Shown: positions 19,225 to 29,657 of the stretch, piece by piece
Layout: each line of letters begins with the position of its first letter
Numbering within the stretch: position 1 is the stretch's first letter
Position numbers and translations under genes: made by a program
NCBI GenBank assembly: GCA_020247395.1
Contig: JADCJC010000010.1
Location: 1-64,000 of the forward strand
Direction: 5' to 3'
Length of the DNA stretch: 64,000 nucleotides
DNA from: Rhodocyclaceae bacterium
Lineage (GTDB): Bacteria; Pseudomonadota; Gammaproteobacteria; Burkholderiales; Usitatibacteraceae
The notes under the pieces: model-generated
What the model saw: only the letters and a program-made list of their open reading frames with translations
What the model was told of the DNA's origin: nothing
Database searches by the model: none

Positions 19225-19665
19225 ATGGCAATGTTGGCTTCGATTATTTTGACCCTGCACGTATTGGTGGCAATTGCAATTGTGGTGCTGGTATTGGTGC
19301 AGCACGGCAAGGGCGCGGACATGGGGGCGGCATTTGGTACTGGATCGGCGGGTAGTCTGTTTGGCTCGTCGGGTGCGGCAAATTTCCTGTCGCGGTCTAC
19401 GGCGGTATGCGCGACGCTGTTCTTTTTGACCAGTCTCGGCCTGACCTACTATCATGCGCCTCGCGGCACGGGTGTGGTTTCCGATTTTGGTAAAAGTGTC
19501 ACGGCGGTGCCGGATGCGAAGAAGGCGACTGTGGACACGATTCCTGCCCCAGTGGGCACGCCGCTCCCGGGTGCGGCGGGGGGCGCAGCAAAGTCCACCG
19601 CTCCGACCGAACCGGTACCGGCGGCACCTATAACGGTTCCGGCCTCCCAACAAATTCCTAAGTAA
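19225..19665 (+). CDS. secG: Preprotein translocase subunit SecG
   Basis: LVLVQHGKGADMGAAFGTGSAGSLFGSSGAANFLSRSTAVCATLFFLTSL; start refined within ORF 19177..19665. Confidence 0.93.
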   Translation: MAMLASIILTLHVLVAIAIVVLVLVQHGKGADMGAAFGTGSAGSLFGSSGAANFLSRSTAVCATLFFLTSLGLTYYHAPRGTGVVSDFGKSVTAVPDAKKATVDTIPAPVGTPLPGAAGGAAKSTAPTEPVPAAPITVPASQQIPK

Positions 19666-19730
19666 GCTGCTTGTTGCAGCGCCGCAAACCTCGTATTTAG
19701 AAGTAAAATTTGGTCTGAATTGAACGACAT

Positions 19731-19815
19731 GCCGTCGTGGTGAAATTGGTAGACACGCTATCTTGAGGGGGTAGTGGCGAAAGCTGTGCGAGTTCGAGTC
19801 TCGCCGACGGCACCA
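19731..19815 (+). tRNA. tRNA-Leu, anticodon GAG (19765..19767), CCA encoded
   Basis: GCCGTCG...CGACGGC-A-CCA acceptor, CTATC-TTGAGGG-GGTAG anticodon arm, long variable arm, GTTCGAGTC T-loop. Confidence 0.95.
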
Positions 19816-19876
19816 AGTTAATGCAGTAGCCGGGGTTTGTTCGGTGCGAACGAGCTCTGAAATGATGACGGCGAGC

Positions 19877-20245
19877 ATGCTAGAGAACTATTTCCCCATC
19901 CTATTGTTTCTTGCCGTCGGCCTCGCCGTTGGCGTCCTTCCTGTTGTTGGCACCAAAGTTCTGTCCATGGTCCTTGGGCATGACAAGCCGGACAGCGAAA
20001 AACTCTCTCCATATGAATGCGGCTTCGAAGCGTTTGAAGACGCACGCATGAAATTCGACGTTCGTTACTACCTCGTCGCCATTCTTTTCATTTTGTTTGA
20101 TCTGGAAATTGCCTTCCTCTTCCCATGGGCCATCGTGCTGCAGGAAATTGGCTGGTTCGGTTTCTGGGCGATGATGGCCTTCCTCGGCATTTTGGTGATG
20201 GGCTTCATCTATGAGTGGAAAAAAGGCGCGCTGGACTGGGAATAG
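19877..20245 (+). CDS. nuoA: NADH-quinone oxidoreductase subunit A
   Basis: [43 protein letters not shown]; start refined from ORF 19844. Confidence 0.95.
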   Translation: MLENYFPILLFLAVGLAVGVLPVVGTKVLSMVLGHDKPDSEKLSPYECGFEAFEDARMKFDVRYYLVAILFILFDLEIAFLFPWAIVLQEIGWFGFWAMMAFLGILVMGFIYEWKKGALDWE

Positions 20246-20356
20246 AAAAGCGCGGTAACGGATCGAAGTCAGGTTCTTGCCGATTTAATTTCAGCAATGT
20301 TTTCGTCAAGTCGGATGCATTGCGCGAGCAGTAATCATGAAAGTGGGAGAAGGGTA

Positions 20357-20848
20357 ATGCCTGAAGGCGGCCTCAGTTTGCAAAATGGAAATCAGGGGTT
20401 TATGACCACTTCGGTTGACTCACTGCTCAATTGGGCCCGTACCGGCTCGATGTGGCCAATGACCTTTGGCTTGGCGTGTTGTGCGGTTGAAATGATGCAT
20501 GCGGGTGCATCGCGTTACGACCTCGACCGTTTCGGTATTGTGTTTCGTCCCAGCCCGCGTCAATCGGATGTCATGATCGTGGCCGGGACGCTGTGCAACA
20601 AAATGGCACCCGCACTTCGCAAGGTGTACGACCAGATGTCGGAGCCGCGCTGGGTGATTTCGATGGGCTCGTGCGCCAATGGCGGCGGCTATTACCACTA
20701 TTCTTATTCGGTGGTTCGTGGTTGTGACCGCATCGTTCCGGTCGACATTTACGTGCCCGGTTGTCCGCCAACTGCTGAGGCGCTGCTGTATGGTTTGATC
20801 CAGTTGCAAAACAAGATCAAACGCACCAGCACGATTGCGCGGACCTAA
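20357..20848 (+). CDS. nuoB: NADH-quinone oxidoreductase subunit B
   Basis: [26 protein letters not shown]...[14 protein letters not shown]; start refined from ORF 20297. Confidence 0.96.
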   Translation: MPEGGLSLQNGNQGFMTTSVDSLLNWARTGSMWPMTFGLACCAVEMMHAGASRYDLDRFGIVFRPSPRQSDVMIVAGTLCNKMAPALRKVYDQMSEPRWVISMGSCANGGGYYHYSYSVVRGCDRIVPVDIYVPGCPPTAEALLYGLIQLQNKIKRTSTIART

Positions 20849-20849
20849 T

Positions 20850-21455
20850 ATGTCGCTCAAGCTCGATCAGCTTCAAGCCAATCTCGCCTCTGCACTCGGC
20901 GACAAACTCGGCAAGACCATTGTCGAACGCGAGCAGGTTGTCCTTGAAGTAAGCGCCGCAAACTATACTGCGGCAGCAACAATTCTGAGGGACGATCCGG
21001 CGCTGGATTTTTCGCAGTTAATCGACCTGTGTGGAGTTGACTACGCGGAGTGGGGCGGTGGTGCATGGCCGGGAATGCGGTTTGCCGTGGTCTCGCAGTT
21101 GCTTTCGATTCAACACAATGTGCGCCTGCGATTGCGTGTCTTCGCCAGCGATGATGACTTCCCCCTGGTCGAGTCGCTGATTCCTGTCTGGAACTCGGCG
21201 AATTGGTATGAACGTGAAGCCTTCGATCTCTACGGTATTGTATTCAACGGGCACCCGGATCTTCGCCGTATCTTGACCGACTACGGATTTGTCGGCCATC
21301 CATTCCGCAAAGATTTCCCGATCTCGGGAACCGTCGAGATGCGCTATGACCCCGAACAAAAACGCGTCATCTATCAACCCGTCACCATCGAACCGCGAGA
21401 AATCGTACCGCGCATCATTCGCGAAGAATCCTACGCGTCGGGGATCAAGCGATGA
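20850..21455 (+). CDS. nuoC: NADH-quinone oxidoreductase subunit C
   Basis: [42 protein letters not shown]. Confidence 0.96.
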   Translation: MSLKLDQLQANLASALGDKLGKTIVEREQVVLEVSAANYTAAATILRDDPALDFSQLIDLCGVDYAEWGGGAWPGMRFAVVSQLLSIQHNVRLRLRVFASDDDFPLVESLIPVWNSANWYEREAFDLYGIVFNGHPDLRRILTDYGFVGHPFRKDFPISGTVEMRYDPEQKRVIYQPVTIEPREIVPRIIREESYASGIKR

Positions 21456-21589
21456 GTGAGATCAAAAAGTATGCGATGAATTTGAGTTCCTGCCAGCTAC
21501 AGCGCGGCCTTAACTTGCTGCGCACGTTAGCCTTCACTGAAGTTCATTGTGTCTCAACCGACATCACAGCCGCACTTTCTCTGGAATAA
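21452..21589 (+). CDS. 45-aa micro-ORF between nuoC and nuoD with NuoD-like N-terminus
   Basis: ATGA overlap with nuoC stop; [45 protein letters not shown]; first 11 residues resemble Nuo[12 protein letters not shown]. Confidence 0.4.
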   Translation: MSEIKKYAMNLSSCQLQRGLNLLRTLAFTEVHCVSTDITAALSLE

Positions 21590-21594
21590 CCAAC

Positions 21595-22848
21595 GTGTCA
21601 GAGATCAAGAATTACACAATGAACTTTGGGCCGCAGCATCCTGCCGCGCACGGGGTATTGCGTCTGGTGCTTGAATTGGACGGCGAAGTGATTCAACGTG
21701 CCGATCCGCATATTGGGTTGCTGCATCGCGCGACGGAGAAGTTGGCGGAAACACGCACCTTCATTCAGAGCGTGCCGTACATGGATCGTCTCGACTATGT
21801 GTCGATGATGGTTAATGAGCACGCCTACGTAATGGCGATCGAAAAGTTGCTCGGGGTCCCGGTGCCGGACCGCGCGCAGTACATCCGCGTCATGTTCGAT
21901 GAGATCACGCGCATCTTGAATCACCTGCTTTGGCTGGGCGCGCATGCACTCGATGTTGGCGCGATGACGGTATTTCTCTACGCATTTCGCGAGCGCGAAG
22001 ACTTGATGGATTGTTACGAAGCCGTATCAGGCGCTCGCATGCACGCGGCGTACTATCGTCCGGGTGGCGTGTATCGTGATCTGCCGGATCGGATGCCACA
22101 GTACATGGTCGTCAATGGCCAGAACGCGACGGCGATGAAGCGCCTCAACGAAAACCGCCAGGGTTCGTTGCTCGATTTTATCGAGGACTTCACCAATCGC
22201 TTCCCGACCTACGTCGATGAGTATGAAACGTTGTTGACGGACAACCGTATTTGGAAACAGCGGTTGGTTGACATCGGCATCGTCACGCCGGAGCGTGCGT
22301 TGCAATTGGGCTTCACGGGGCCGATGCTGCGCGGCTCTGGAATTGCATGGGATCTGCGGAAGAAGCAGCCCTACGAAGTATACGATCGCATGGATTTTGA
22401 TGTCCCTGTTGGTACCAACGGCGATTCGTATGACCGCTACTTGGTGCGGGTGCAGGAAATGCGCGAGTCAAATCGCATCATCAAGCAGTGCATCGATTGG
22501 TTGCGGAAGAACCCTGGGCCGGTGATTTCGGACGATCATAAAGTCGCTCCGCCCTCTCGCGAGGGCATGAAGACAAACATGGAAGACTTGATTCATCACT
22601 TCAAGCTGTTTACGGAAGGTTTTCATGTGCCACAGGGTGAAGTGTATGCAGCCGTGGAGCATCCGAAGGGAGAATTCGGCATCTATCTGATGTCGGACGG
22701 CGCGAATAAGCCTTACCGGCTCAAAATCCGCGCACCGGGTTTTCCACACTTGGCGGCGCTCGATGAGATGTCGCGCGGCCATATGATTGCCGACGTTGTC
22801 ACCATTATCGGAACACAAGACATTGTGTTCGGCGAAATTGATCGGTAA
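21595..22848 (+). CDS. nuoD: NADH-quinone oxidoreductase subunit D
   Basis: GTG start, (M)[30 protein letters not shown]...[19 protein letters not shown]. Confidence 0.97.
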   Translation: MSEIKNYTMNFGPQHPAAHGVLRLVLELDGEVIQRADPHIGLLHRATEKLAETRTFIQSVPYMDRLDYVSMMVNEHAYVMAIEKLLGVPVPDRAQYIRVMFDEITRILNHLLWLGAHALDVGAMTVFLYAFREREDLMDCYEAVSGARMHAAYYRPGGVYRDLPDRMPQYMVVNGQNATAMKRLNENRQGSLLDFIEDFTNRFPTYVDEYETLLTDNRIWKQRLVDIGIVTPERALQLGFTGPMLRGSGIAWDLRKKQPYEVYDRMDFDVPVGTNGDSYDRYLVRVQEMRESNRIIKQCIDWLRKNPGPVISDDHKVAPPSREGMKTNMEDLIHHFKLFTEGFHVPQGEVYAAVEHPKGEFGIYLMSDGANKPYRLKIRAPGFPHLAALDEMSRGHMIADVVTIIGTQDIVFGEIDR

Positions 22849-22918
22849 TCCGTGATGAGTGTAATTGCCTCAAATAGACGATGGACAATGCGGGGTTGGG
22901 TCGTTCTCAAGGTGAAGT

Positions 22919-23398
22919 GTGATGTTGTCTGAAGCCGCAAAATCTAAAATAGATCGCGAGATCGAAAAGTACCCGTCTGACCAGCGCCAATCGGCGGTAA
23001 TGTCGGCGTTGGCGATTGTTCAAGACGAATTGGGCTGGTTGTCGAGTGAAGCGATGGATGATGTGGCCAAGCACATCGGGATGCCTGCTGTGGCGGTGTA
23101 CGAGGTGGCGACCTTCTACAACATGTACAACTTGAAGCCGACGGGCAAAACGAAGATCACGGTTTGCACCAACCTGCCCTGTGCACTGTCGGGCGGCGTC
23201 GAGGCGGCGGAGTATCTGAAAGCCAAGCTCGGTGTGAACTGGAAGGAAATCACTAAGGACGGCAAGTTCAGTGTGGTCGAGGGCGAGTGCATGGGGGCTT
23301 GCGGTGACGCGCCTGTCATGACGGTGAATAACAAGCGGATGTGCAGCTTTATGTCGAAGGGGAAAATCGACGCGCTGGTTGAGGAGCTCTCGAAATGA
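22919..23398 (+). CDS. nuoE: NADH-quinone oxidoreductase subunit E
   Basis: [46 protein letters not shown]. Confidence 0.95.
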   Translation: MMLSEAAKSKIDREIEKYPSDQRQSAVMSALAIVQDELGWLSSEAMDDVAKHIGMPAVAVYEVATFYNMYNLKPTGKTKITVCTNLPCALSGGVEAAEYLKAKLGVNWKEITKDGKFSVVEGECMGACGDAPVMTVNNKRMCSFMSKGKIDALVEELSK

Positions 23399-24750
23399 CA
23401 CTCAACAAGAACGGCTTTCTCGACTACGGCCCGGATGCGGTCATCATGGCTGGCATTACCGGCGACAACTGGCGTCTTAAAGATTACGAATCACGAGAAG
23501 GTTACGTTGCGCTAAAGAAAATTCTGAAAGAAGGTATCAAGCCCGAGGACGTCATCGCGGAAGTAAAAAAATCAGCATTGCGTGGTCGGGGTGGTGCGGG
23601 CTTTCCGACCGGATTGAAATGGAGCTTCATGCCCCGCGCCTTTTCCGGGCCGAAGTATCTGGTGTGCAACTCCGACGAGGGCGAGCCCGGTACGTTTAAG
23701 GATCGCGACATCCTGCGTTACAACCCGCATATTCTTATTGAGGGCATGATCATCGCCGGTTACGCGATGGGCATCCCTGTGGGCTACAACTATGTCCACG
23801 GCGAGATTTGGGCCGAGTATGAGCGCTTCGAGGAAGCTCTGCGAGAGGCACGCGACGCGGGTTACCTCGGCAGGAACATTCTGGGCAGCGATTTTTCGTT
23901 TGAGTTGTATGCGCATCACGGTTACGGTGCTTACATCTGCGGCGAAGAAACCGCGTTGCTGGAATCACTCGAAGGCAAGAAAGGTCAGCCGCGCTTCAAG
24001 CCGCCGTTCCCGGCGTCCTTTGGCCTCTACGGCAAGCCGACCACCATCAACAATACCGAGACATTTGCCGCAGCACCCGCCATTATCCGCAACGGTGGCG
24101 AATGGTTCTTGAATTTGGGCAAGCCGAATAATGGCGGCACGAAACTCTTTTCCGTATCAGGGCATGTCAATCGCCCTGGCAATTACGAAGTCAAACTCGG
24201 CACACCGTTTGCGACCTTGCTAGAGATGGCGGGCGGCATGCGTGACGGCAAGAAGCTAAAGGGTGTGATTCCCGGTGGTTCGTCGATGCCGGTCATTTTG
24301 GGCGAGAAGATGATGACGCTCGACATGGACTACGACTCGATCGCAAAAGCGGGATCGATGTTGGGTTCGGGCGCGGTCATTGTGATGAACGAAGACACTT
24401 GTATGGTAAAAGCCGCAGAGCGCCTAGCGTACTTCTACTACGAGGAATCTTGCGGCCAGTGCACGCCCTGTCGTGAGGGTACCGGCTGGATGTACCGTGT
24501 CATCAACCGCATCGAAAACGGCAAGGGTCGGATGGAAGATCTCGACCTATTGCTCAACCTGACAGACCAGATTCAGGGACGTACCATTTGTGCATTGGGC
24601 GACGCGGCCGCGATGCCCGTCCGCGCGTTCGTTCGCAATTTCCGCGAAGAATTTGAATATCACATCACCCACAAGCGCTGCATGGTCGGACCCGGAGGTT
24701 ACGCCAATCATCCGACCGGTCAAACGCCGATGGCGATGGCGGCAGAGTAA
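23395..24750 (+). CDS. nuoF: NADH-quinone oxidoreductase subunit F
   Basis: [48 protein letters not shown]. Confidence 0.97.
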   Translation: MTLNKNGFLDYGPDAVIMAGITGDNWRLKDYESREGYVALKKILKEGIKPEDVIAEVKKSALRGRGGAGFPTGLKWSFMPRAFSGPKYLVCNSDEGEPGTFKDRDILRYNPHILIEGMIIAGYAMGIPVGYNYVHGEIWAEYERFEEALREARDAGYLGRNILGSDFSFELYAHHGYGAYICGEETALLESLEGKKGQPRFKPPFPASFGLYGKPTTINNTETFAAAPAIIRNGGEWFLNLGKPNNGGTKLFSVSGHVNRPGNYEVKLGTPFATLLEMAGGMRDGKKLKGVIPGGSSMPVILGEKMMTLDMDYDSIAKAGSMLGSGAVIVMNEDTCMVKAAERLAYFYYEESCGQCTPCREGTGWMYRVINRIENGKGRMEDLDLLLNLTDQIQGRTICALGDAAAMPVRAFVRNFREEFEYHITHKRCMVGPGGYANHPTGQTPMAMAAE

Positions 24751-24755
24751 CCAAT

Positions 24756-26903
24756 ATGATCAAGCTAGAAGTAGACGGCAAAATAGTGGAAGTCGAAAAC
24801 GGTGCCACGGTGATGGAAGCCGCGAACAAGCTCGGCATTTTTGTGCCGCATTTTTGTTATCACAAGAAACTTTCTATCGCAGCCAACTGCCGCATGTGCT
24901 TGGTGCAAGTTGAGAAAGCGCCGAAGCCGCTGCCCGCATGCGCCACGCCTGCAACGGAAGGCATGAAGGTACTGACCGCATCCGATCTTGCCAAGACGGC
25001 GCAACAAGGGGTGATGGAATTTTTGCTGATCAACCATCCGCTCGACTGCCCGATATGCGATCAGGGGGGCGAGTGTCAGTTGCAAGACCTTGCGGTTGGC
25101 TATGGCGGCTCAAAATCGCGCTACCGGGAAGAAAAGCGCGTGGTGTTCCACAAAGATATCGGTCCGCTTGTGTCGATGGAAGAGATGTCGCGTTGCATTC
25201 ACTGTACGCGCTGTGTCCGTTTCGGCCAGGAAATTGCTGGCGTGATGGAACTCGGCATGGCGGGTCGTGGAGAGCATTCGGAGATTGTTTCGTTTGTCGG
25301 CAAGTCGGTTGATTCTGAGCTGTCGGGCAACATGATCGACCTATGTCCGGTCGGCGCGCTGACCTCCAAACCGTTCCGCTATTCGGCACGCACCTGGGAG
25401 CTCTCCCGCCGCAAGTCCATTGCGCCGCACGACGGGTTAGGCTCCAATCTCATTGTGCAGGTCAAACAAGACCGCGTCATGCGTGTTCTGCCACTTGAGA
25501 ATGAAGCCATCAATGAATGCTGGCTGTCAGATCGCGACCGGTTCTCGTATGAAGCCCTGAATTCGGCAGACCGGCTTACGGCGCCGTTGGTGAAAATAGA
25601 CGGCAAGTGGATGGAGACGGACTGGCAGAGTGCGCTGCAAACGGTGGCTGACGGCCTTGCCCGAGCAAAGCAGCAAGGAGGCGCCGACCACGTTGCGGTA
25701 ATGGCGTCGCCGTCGTCGACCTTGGAAGAATTACACTTACTCGGCAAGCTGAGCCGCAGTCTTGGTGCCAAACCATTGACAACACAGCATCGCCAGCGTG
25801 ATGCCGCAGTGTTTGGTAAGGCCGTCGGTGCGCAGTGGCTTGGAACGAGCCTCACAAATATTGGCAATCTGCAAAGTATCTTGCTGATAGGTTCGACGCT
25901 GCGTAAAGAACAACCGCTGCTCGCAACACGTTTCCGTGCGGCGGCAAAGCGCGGCGCGCATTTGAACGTGCTGCATTCAGTGGATAGCGATCTGCTCATG
26001 CGTGTGGCGAACAAGTCGATTGTCAAGCCCGAAAATCTTGCCGCCGCTCTGGGCGCGGTTGCCAAGGCACTGGCTGAAATCAAAAACGCGCAGCTGCCTA
26101 GTGATGTGGCCAATGCGGTTGCGACTATCGCCGTCAGCGCGGAGGCCCGCGCCATCGCGTCCAGCCTCGCGGCGGAGGAATCGACTGGAGTATTCCTCGG
26201 ACACTACGCGCAACAACATCCACAAGCGACGACGCTGCATGTTCTTGCGCAGGAAATAGCCAGGCTGGCGGGTGGTGTATTCGGTGTGCTTTCACAGGCG
26301 GCAAACAGTGTCGGCGCGGCAGTTGTTGGTGCCGATGCAGCGGTGCCAAGCGCGGCAAAAGCGTATGTGCTGCTCAATGTTGAGCCGGAAGCTGACTGCG
26401 CCGACGCCGCTGGTCAATTGGCTGCGTTGAAGGGCGCAGACTTTGTTGTGGCCATGTCGATGTTCAGAAACCCGCTCGCCGCCGAGTACGCCACAGTAAT
26501 GCTGCCGATCGCGCCGTTTAGCGAAACCGCCGGCACATTTGTGAATATGGAAGGTAAGGCGCAGTCGTTTAACGGCGTGGTAAAGCCATTGGGTCAAACA
26601 CGCCCTGCTTGGAAGGTGATTCGCGTTCTAGGTAACCTGCTTGGGTTCCCCGGATTCGGCCAAGACAATATCGAAGCCGTTCGTGCGGATATCGCGCCAG
26701 ATCTCAATGCCTTTGTCGCCGGCAAGCTCAATAACCAATTGACTGGTGTGAAGGTCGACATTGCCGCCTGCGCGGCGGCGGCGCAAATGCGCGACGTTCC
26801 TATCTACGACGTTGATTCGGTTACGCGCCGCGCGCCAAGTCTGCAAATGACGGCGGACGCAAAGGCAGCGTGTATCCACCAAATGGCGAGAGCGGCGGAA
26901 TAG
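24756..26903 (+). CDS. nuoG: NADH-quinone oxidoreductase subunit G
   Basis: 2Fe-2[58 protein letters not shown]. Confidence 0.97.
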   Translation: MIKLEVDGKIVEVENGATVMEAANKLGIFVPHFCYHKKLSIAANCRMCLVQVEKAPKPLPACATPATEGMKVLTASDLAKTAQQGVMEFLLINHPLDCPICDQGGECQLQDLAVGYGGSKSRYREEKRVVFHKDIGPLVSMEEMSRCIHCTRCVRFGQEIAGVMELGMAGRGEHSEIVSFVGKSVDSELSGNMIDLCPVGALTSKPFRYSARTWELSRRKSIAPHDGLGSNLIVQVKQDRVMRVLPLENEAINECWLSDRDRFSYEALNSADRLTAPLVKIDGKWMETDWQSALQTVADGLARAKQQGGADHVAVMASPSSTLEELHLLGKLSRSLGAKPLTTQHRQRDAAVFGKAVGAQWLGTSLTNIGNLQSILLIGSTLRKEQPLLATRFRAAAKRGAHLNVLHSVDSDLLMRVANKSIVKPENLAAALGAVAKALAEIKNAQLPSDVANAVATIAVSAEARAIASSLAAEESTGVFLGHYAQQHPQATTLHVLAQEIARLAGGVFGVLSQAANSVGAAVVGADAAVPSAAKAYVLLNVEPEADCADAAGQLAALKGADFVVAMSMFRNPLAAEYATVMLPIAPFSETAGTFVNMEGKAQSFNGVVKPLGQTRPAWKVIRVLGNLLGFPGFGQDNIEAVRADIAPDLNAFVAGKLNNQLTGVKVDIAACAAAAQMRDVPIYDVDSVTRRAPSLQMTADAKAACIHQMARAAE

Positions 26904-26905
26904 TC

Positions 26906-28012
26906 ATGGATGCGTTGATTCAATCGCTGAATGTCCAAGTCATCGCCGCGCTAGGTCCGGAGATCGGGCCGACCGCATGGTTGGTCGGGAAATCGCTGAC
27001 GATGATCCTGATGGTGATGGTGTCGGTGCTGATTTTTGTTTTGTACTTCCAATTGGTCGAGCGTTGGGTGATCGGCTGGATGCAGGTGCGCCGCGGGCCC
27101 AACCGAGTTGGGCCATGGGGATTGTTGCAACCGATCGCCGATGCGGTCAAGTTGCTGCTGAAAGAGCAGATTGTTCCAACCGGTGCAAACAAACTTCTGT
27201 TCTTGATTGCGCCTGCGATTTCGGTGGCACCCGCGATGGCGGTTTGGGCGGTCATCCCCTTTACGCCAACGTGGGTGGTCGCTGGTGTGGATGCGGGCAT
27301 TCTCGTGGTGCTGGCCATGACTTCCATGGGGGTCTATGGCGTTATCCTCGCCGGCTGGGCTTCGAATTCAAAATATGCTTTCATCGGCGCGATGCGCTCT
27401 GCCGCGCAGGTGGTCAGCTACGAAATCGCGATGGGGTTTGCGTTGGTGGGCGGACTGATGGCCGCACAGTCGCTAAATCTCACCGAGGTTGTTGCCAGAC
27501 AAGACGGCGCTTACGGTTTGTTTGAGTGGTTCTTCATTCCACTCTTTCCGCTTTTCGTCATCCAGTTTATTGCCGGTGTGGCAGAGACCAATCGCCACCC
27601 GTTCGACGTGGCCGAGGGTGAGTCTGAAATCGTCGCAGGTCCGTTGGTCGAGTATTCCGGCATGACATGGTCACTTTTCTTCTTGGCCGAGTACGCCAAT
27701 ATGTTGCTAGTGGCGATGATTTCCTCGCTACTGTTTCTCGGTGGCTGGTTGTCTCCATTTCCGAAATCGATTCCCATCTTGGGCGAGCCGTCGATCCTTT
27801 GGCTGTTCGCCAAGCTTGCGGTCCTCATGATCATGTTCGTCTGGATTCGCGCTTCGTTCCCGCGCTATCGTTATGACCAAATCATGCGATTGGGTTGGAA
27901 AGTATTTATCCCGCTGACCATCGCGTGGATTGTTGTTGTTGGCGTGATGTTGATGGAGCCGGTAAACAACTGGCCTGTCATCAGTATTTGGTTTGGAAAG
28001 CAGGGTGGCTAA
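26906..28012 (+). CDS. nuoH: NADH-quinone oxidoreductase subunit H
   Basis: [46 protein letters not shown]. Confidence 0.96.
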   Translation: MDALIQSLNVQVIAALGPEIGPTAWLVGKSLTMILMVMVSVLIFVLYFQLVERWVIGWMQVRRGPNRVGPWGLLQPIADAVKLLLKEQIVPTGANKLLFLIAPAISVAPAMAVWAVIPFTPTWVVAGVDAGILVVLAMTSMGVYGVILAGWASNSKYAFIGAMRSAAQVVSYEIAMGFALVGGLMAAQSLNLTEVVARQDGAYGLFEWFFIPLFPLFVIQFIAGVAETNRHPFDVAEGESEIVAGPLVEYSGMTWSLFFLAEYANMLLVAMISSLLFLGGWLSPFPKSIPILGEPSILWLFAKLAVLMIMFVWIRASFPRYRYDQIMRLGWKVFIPLTIAWIVVVGVMLMEPVNNWPVISIWFGKQGG

Positions 28013-28013
28013 G

Positions 28014-28505
28014 ATGTGGGATAGAGCCAAAGAATTTGCCAGCAGTTTGCTTCTTGGGGAATTGGTGCAGGGGTTGAAGCTGACCGGACGCCATTTGTTT
28101 GAGCGCAAGATTACGGTTCAGTTTCCGGAAGAAAAAACGCCGCAAAGCCCGCGTTTTCGCGGACTGCATGCATTGCGCCGTTATGAAAATGGCGAAGAGC
28201 GTTGTATCGCTTGCAAGTTGTGTGAAGCGGTTTGCCCGGCGCTTGCTATCACCATCGAATCCGAACAGCGTGCGGACAACACACGACGTACAACACGTTA
28301 TGACATTGATCTGACCAAGTGCATTTTCTGCGGCTTTTGCGAAGAGTCGTGCCCGGTGGATTCTATCGTAGAAACACATTTGCTTGAGTATCACGGCGAG
28401 AAACGCGGTGATCTTTACTACACCAAACCGATGTTGCTCGCTATTGGGGACAAGTATGAGAAAGAAATTGCCGATCGACGTGCCGAAGACGCGAAGTATC
28501 GGTAG
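28014..28505 (+). CDS. nuoI: NADH-quinone oxidoreductase subunit I
   Basis: [19 protein letters not shown] and [18 protein letters not shown] 4Fe-4S motifs. Confidence 0.97.
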   Translation: MWDRAKEFASSLLLGELVQGLKLTGRHLFERKITVQFPEEKTPQSPRFRGLHALRRYENGEERCIACKLCEAVCPALAITIESEQRADNTRRTTRYDIDLTKCIFCGFCEESCPVDSIVETHLLEYHGEKRGDLYYTKPMLLAIGDKYEKEIADRRAEDAKYR

Positions 28506-28580
28506 GTTCTAGTCCGAGGAAGTGCAGCGTACGCCGCCACCGCTTGCTTGCGACAGACACTAACGCCTCACAGAAAAACA

Positions 28581-29276
28581 ATGACTTTCCAAACCATCAC
28601 CTTCTATCTGTTTTCCTTTGTGCTGATTCTGTCAGCGCTGGGTGTCATTACGTCGAGGAATCCGGTCTACGCTGCACTCTTCCTTGTGTTGTCGTTTGTC
28701 ACAGCGGCAGGCCTTTGGCTGTTGTTGTTTGCAGAATTTTTGGCGCTCACGCTGATTCTGGTTTATGTCGGTGCGGTAATGGTGTTGTTCCTATTTGTCG
28801 TGATGATGTTGGACATCAACTTCGACAAGTTGCGCGAAGGGTTCCGGCAGAACGCCTTTGTCGCGGCGTTGGTAGGTGTGGTGATGCTTGCAGAAATGGC
28901 GATTCTCCTCGGCGGAAAATCGCTTGGCTTGGCTGCGGCATTGCCCGGAGCACCAGCAGCCGCATCGAACACCAAGGAATTGGGCCGCGTCTTGTACACC
29001 GAATACCTGCTGCCGTTTCAACTGGCGGCGGTGGTGCTGCTCATTGCCATGATTGCGGCGATTGCGCTGACGTTGCGCGAGCGTCGCGGCAGCAAGTCGC
29101 AGGATATCGGCGCACAGGTTCGTGTGAAGAGTAGTGATAGGTTGAAGATCATCAAGATGGATGCCACCGTTGAAGCTCAGTCGGCGCCGGTGGCGGATGC
29201 CGCGCCTTCAGCCGTGGCCGCCTCTGGGCCAACTGCTGGACCAACACAGATACCAGCGACAGGGAACAAATCATGA
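28581..29276 (+). CDS. nuoJ: NADH-quinone oxidoreductase subunit J
   Basis: [54 protein letters not shown]; Ala/Pro-rich C-terminal tail. Confidence 0.95.
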   Translation: MTFQTITFYLFSFVLILSALGVITSRNPVYAALFLVLSFVTAAGLWLLLFAEFLALTLILVYVGAVMVLFLFVVMMLDINFDKLREGFRQNAFVAALVGVVMLAEMAILLGGKSLGLAAALPGAPAAASNTKELGRVLYTEYLLPFQLAAVVLLIAMIAAIALTLRERRGSKSQDIGAQVRVKSSDRLKIIKMDATVEAQSAPVADAAPSAVAASGPTAGPTQIPATGNKS

Positions 29277-29578
29277 TCCCACTATCGCATTACCTGATTC
29301 TGTCGGCCGTTCTGTTCTCGATTTCAATTGCGGGGATTTTTCTTAACCGGAAAAACCTGATCGTGTTGTTGATGGCTGTTGAGTTGATGTTGCTCGCGGT
29401 CAACATGAACTTCATCGCGTTTTCACATGCGCTCGGTGATTTGAACGGTCAGGTGTTTGTGTTTTTCATCTTGACGGTCGCGGCTGCTGAATCCGCAATC
29501 GGTTTGGCAATTTTGGTGATCCTCTTCCGTAATCTGAAGAGTATCAATGTGGAAGATATTGGAACGCTAAAGGGCTAG
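29273..29578 (+). CDS. nuoK: NADH-quinone oxidoreductase subunit K
   Basis: [43 protein letters not shown]. Confidence 0.96.
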   Translation: MIPLSHYLILSAVLFSISIAGIFLNRKNLIVLLMAVELMLLAVNMNFIAFSHALGDLNGQVFVFFILTVAAAESAIGLAILVILFRNLKSINVEDIGTLKG

Positions 29579-29583
29579 CAAAG

Positions 29584-29635
29584 ACGGGCATCTTCGGGCA
29601 TAAATGCTTGAAAAACGCCGCCAGTACTAGGCTTT
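29584..29635. repeat. Dispersed palindromic repeat, copy 2 (nuoK-nuoL intergenic)
   Basis: ACGGGCATCTTCGGGCATAAATGCTTGAAAAACGCCGCCAGTACTAGGCTTT, aligns to copy 1 and to reverse complement of copy 3. Confidence 0.6.
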
Positions 29636-29657
29636 CTATCAATTTTTGCAACAACTC

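Noticed and set aside
18706-19878. 390-aa ORF on the minus strand
   Set aside because: Antisense across tpiA, secG and the tRNA-Leu gene; Arg/Pro/Thr/Ser-rich artefact.
25379-26155. 258-aa ORF on the minus strand
   Set aside because: Antisense to nuoG, whose family motifs are unambiguous.
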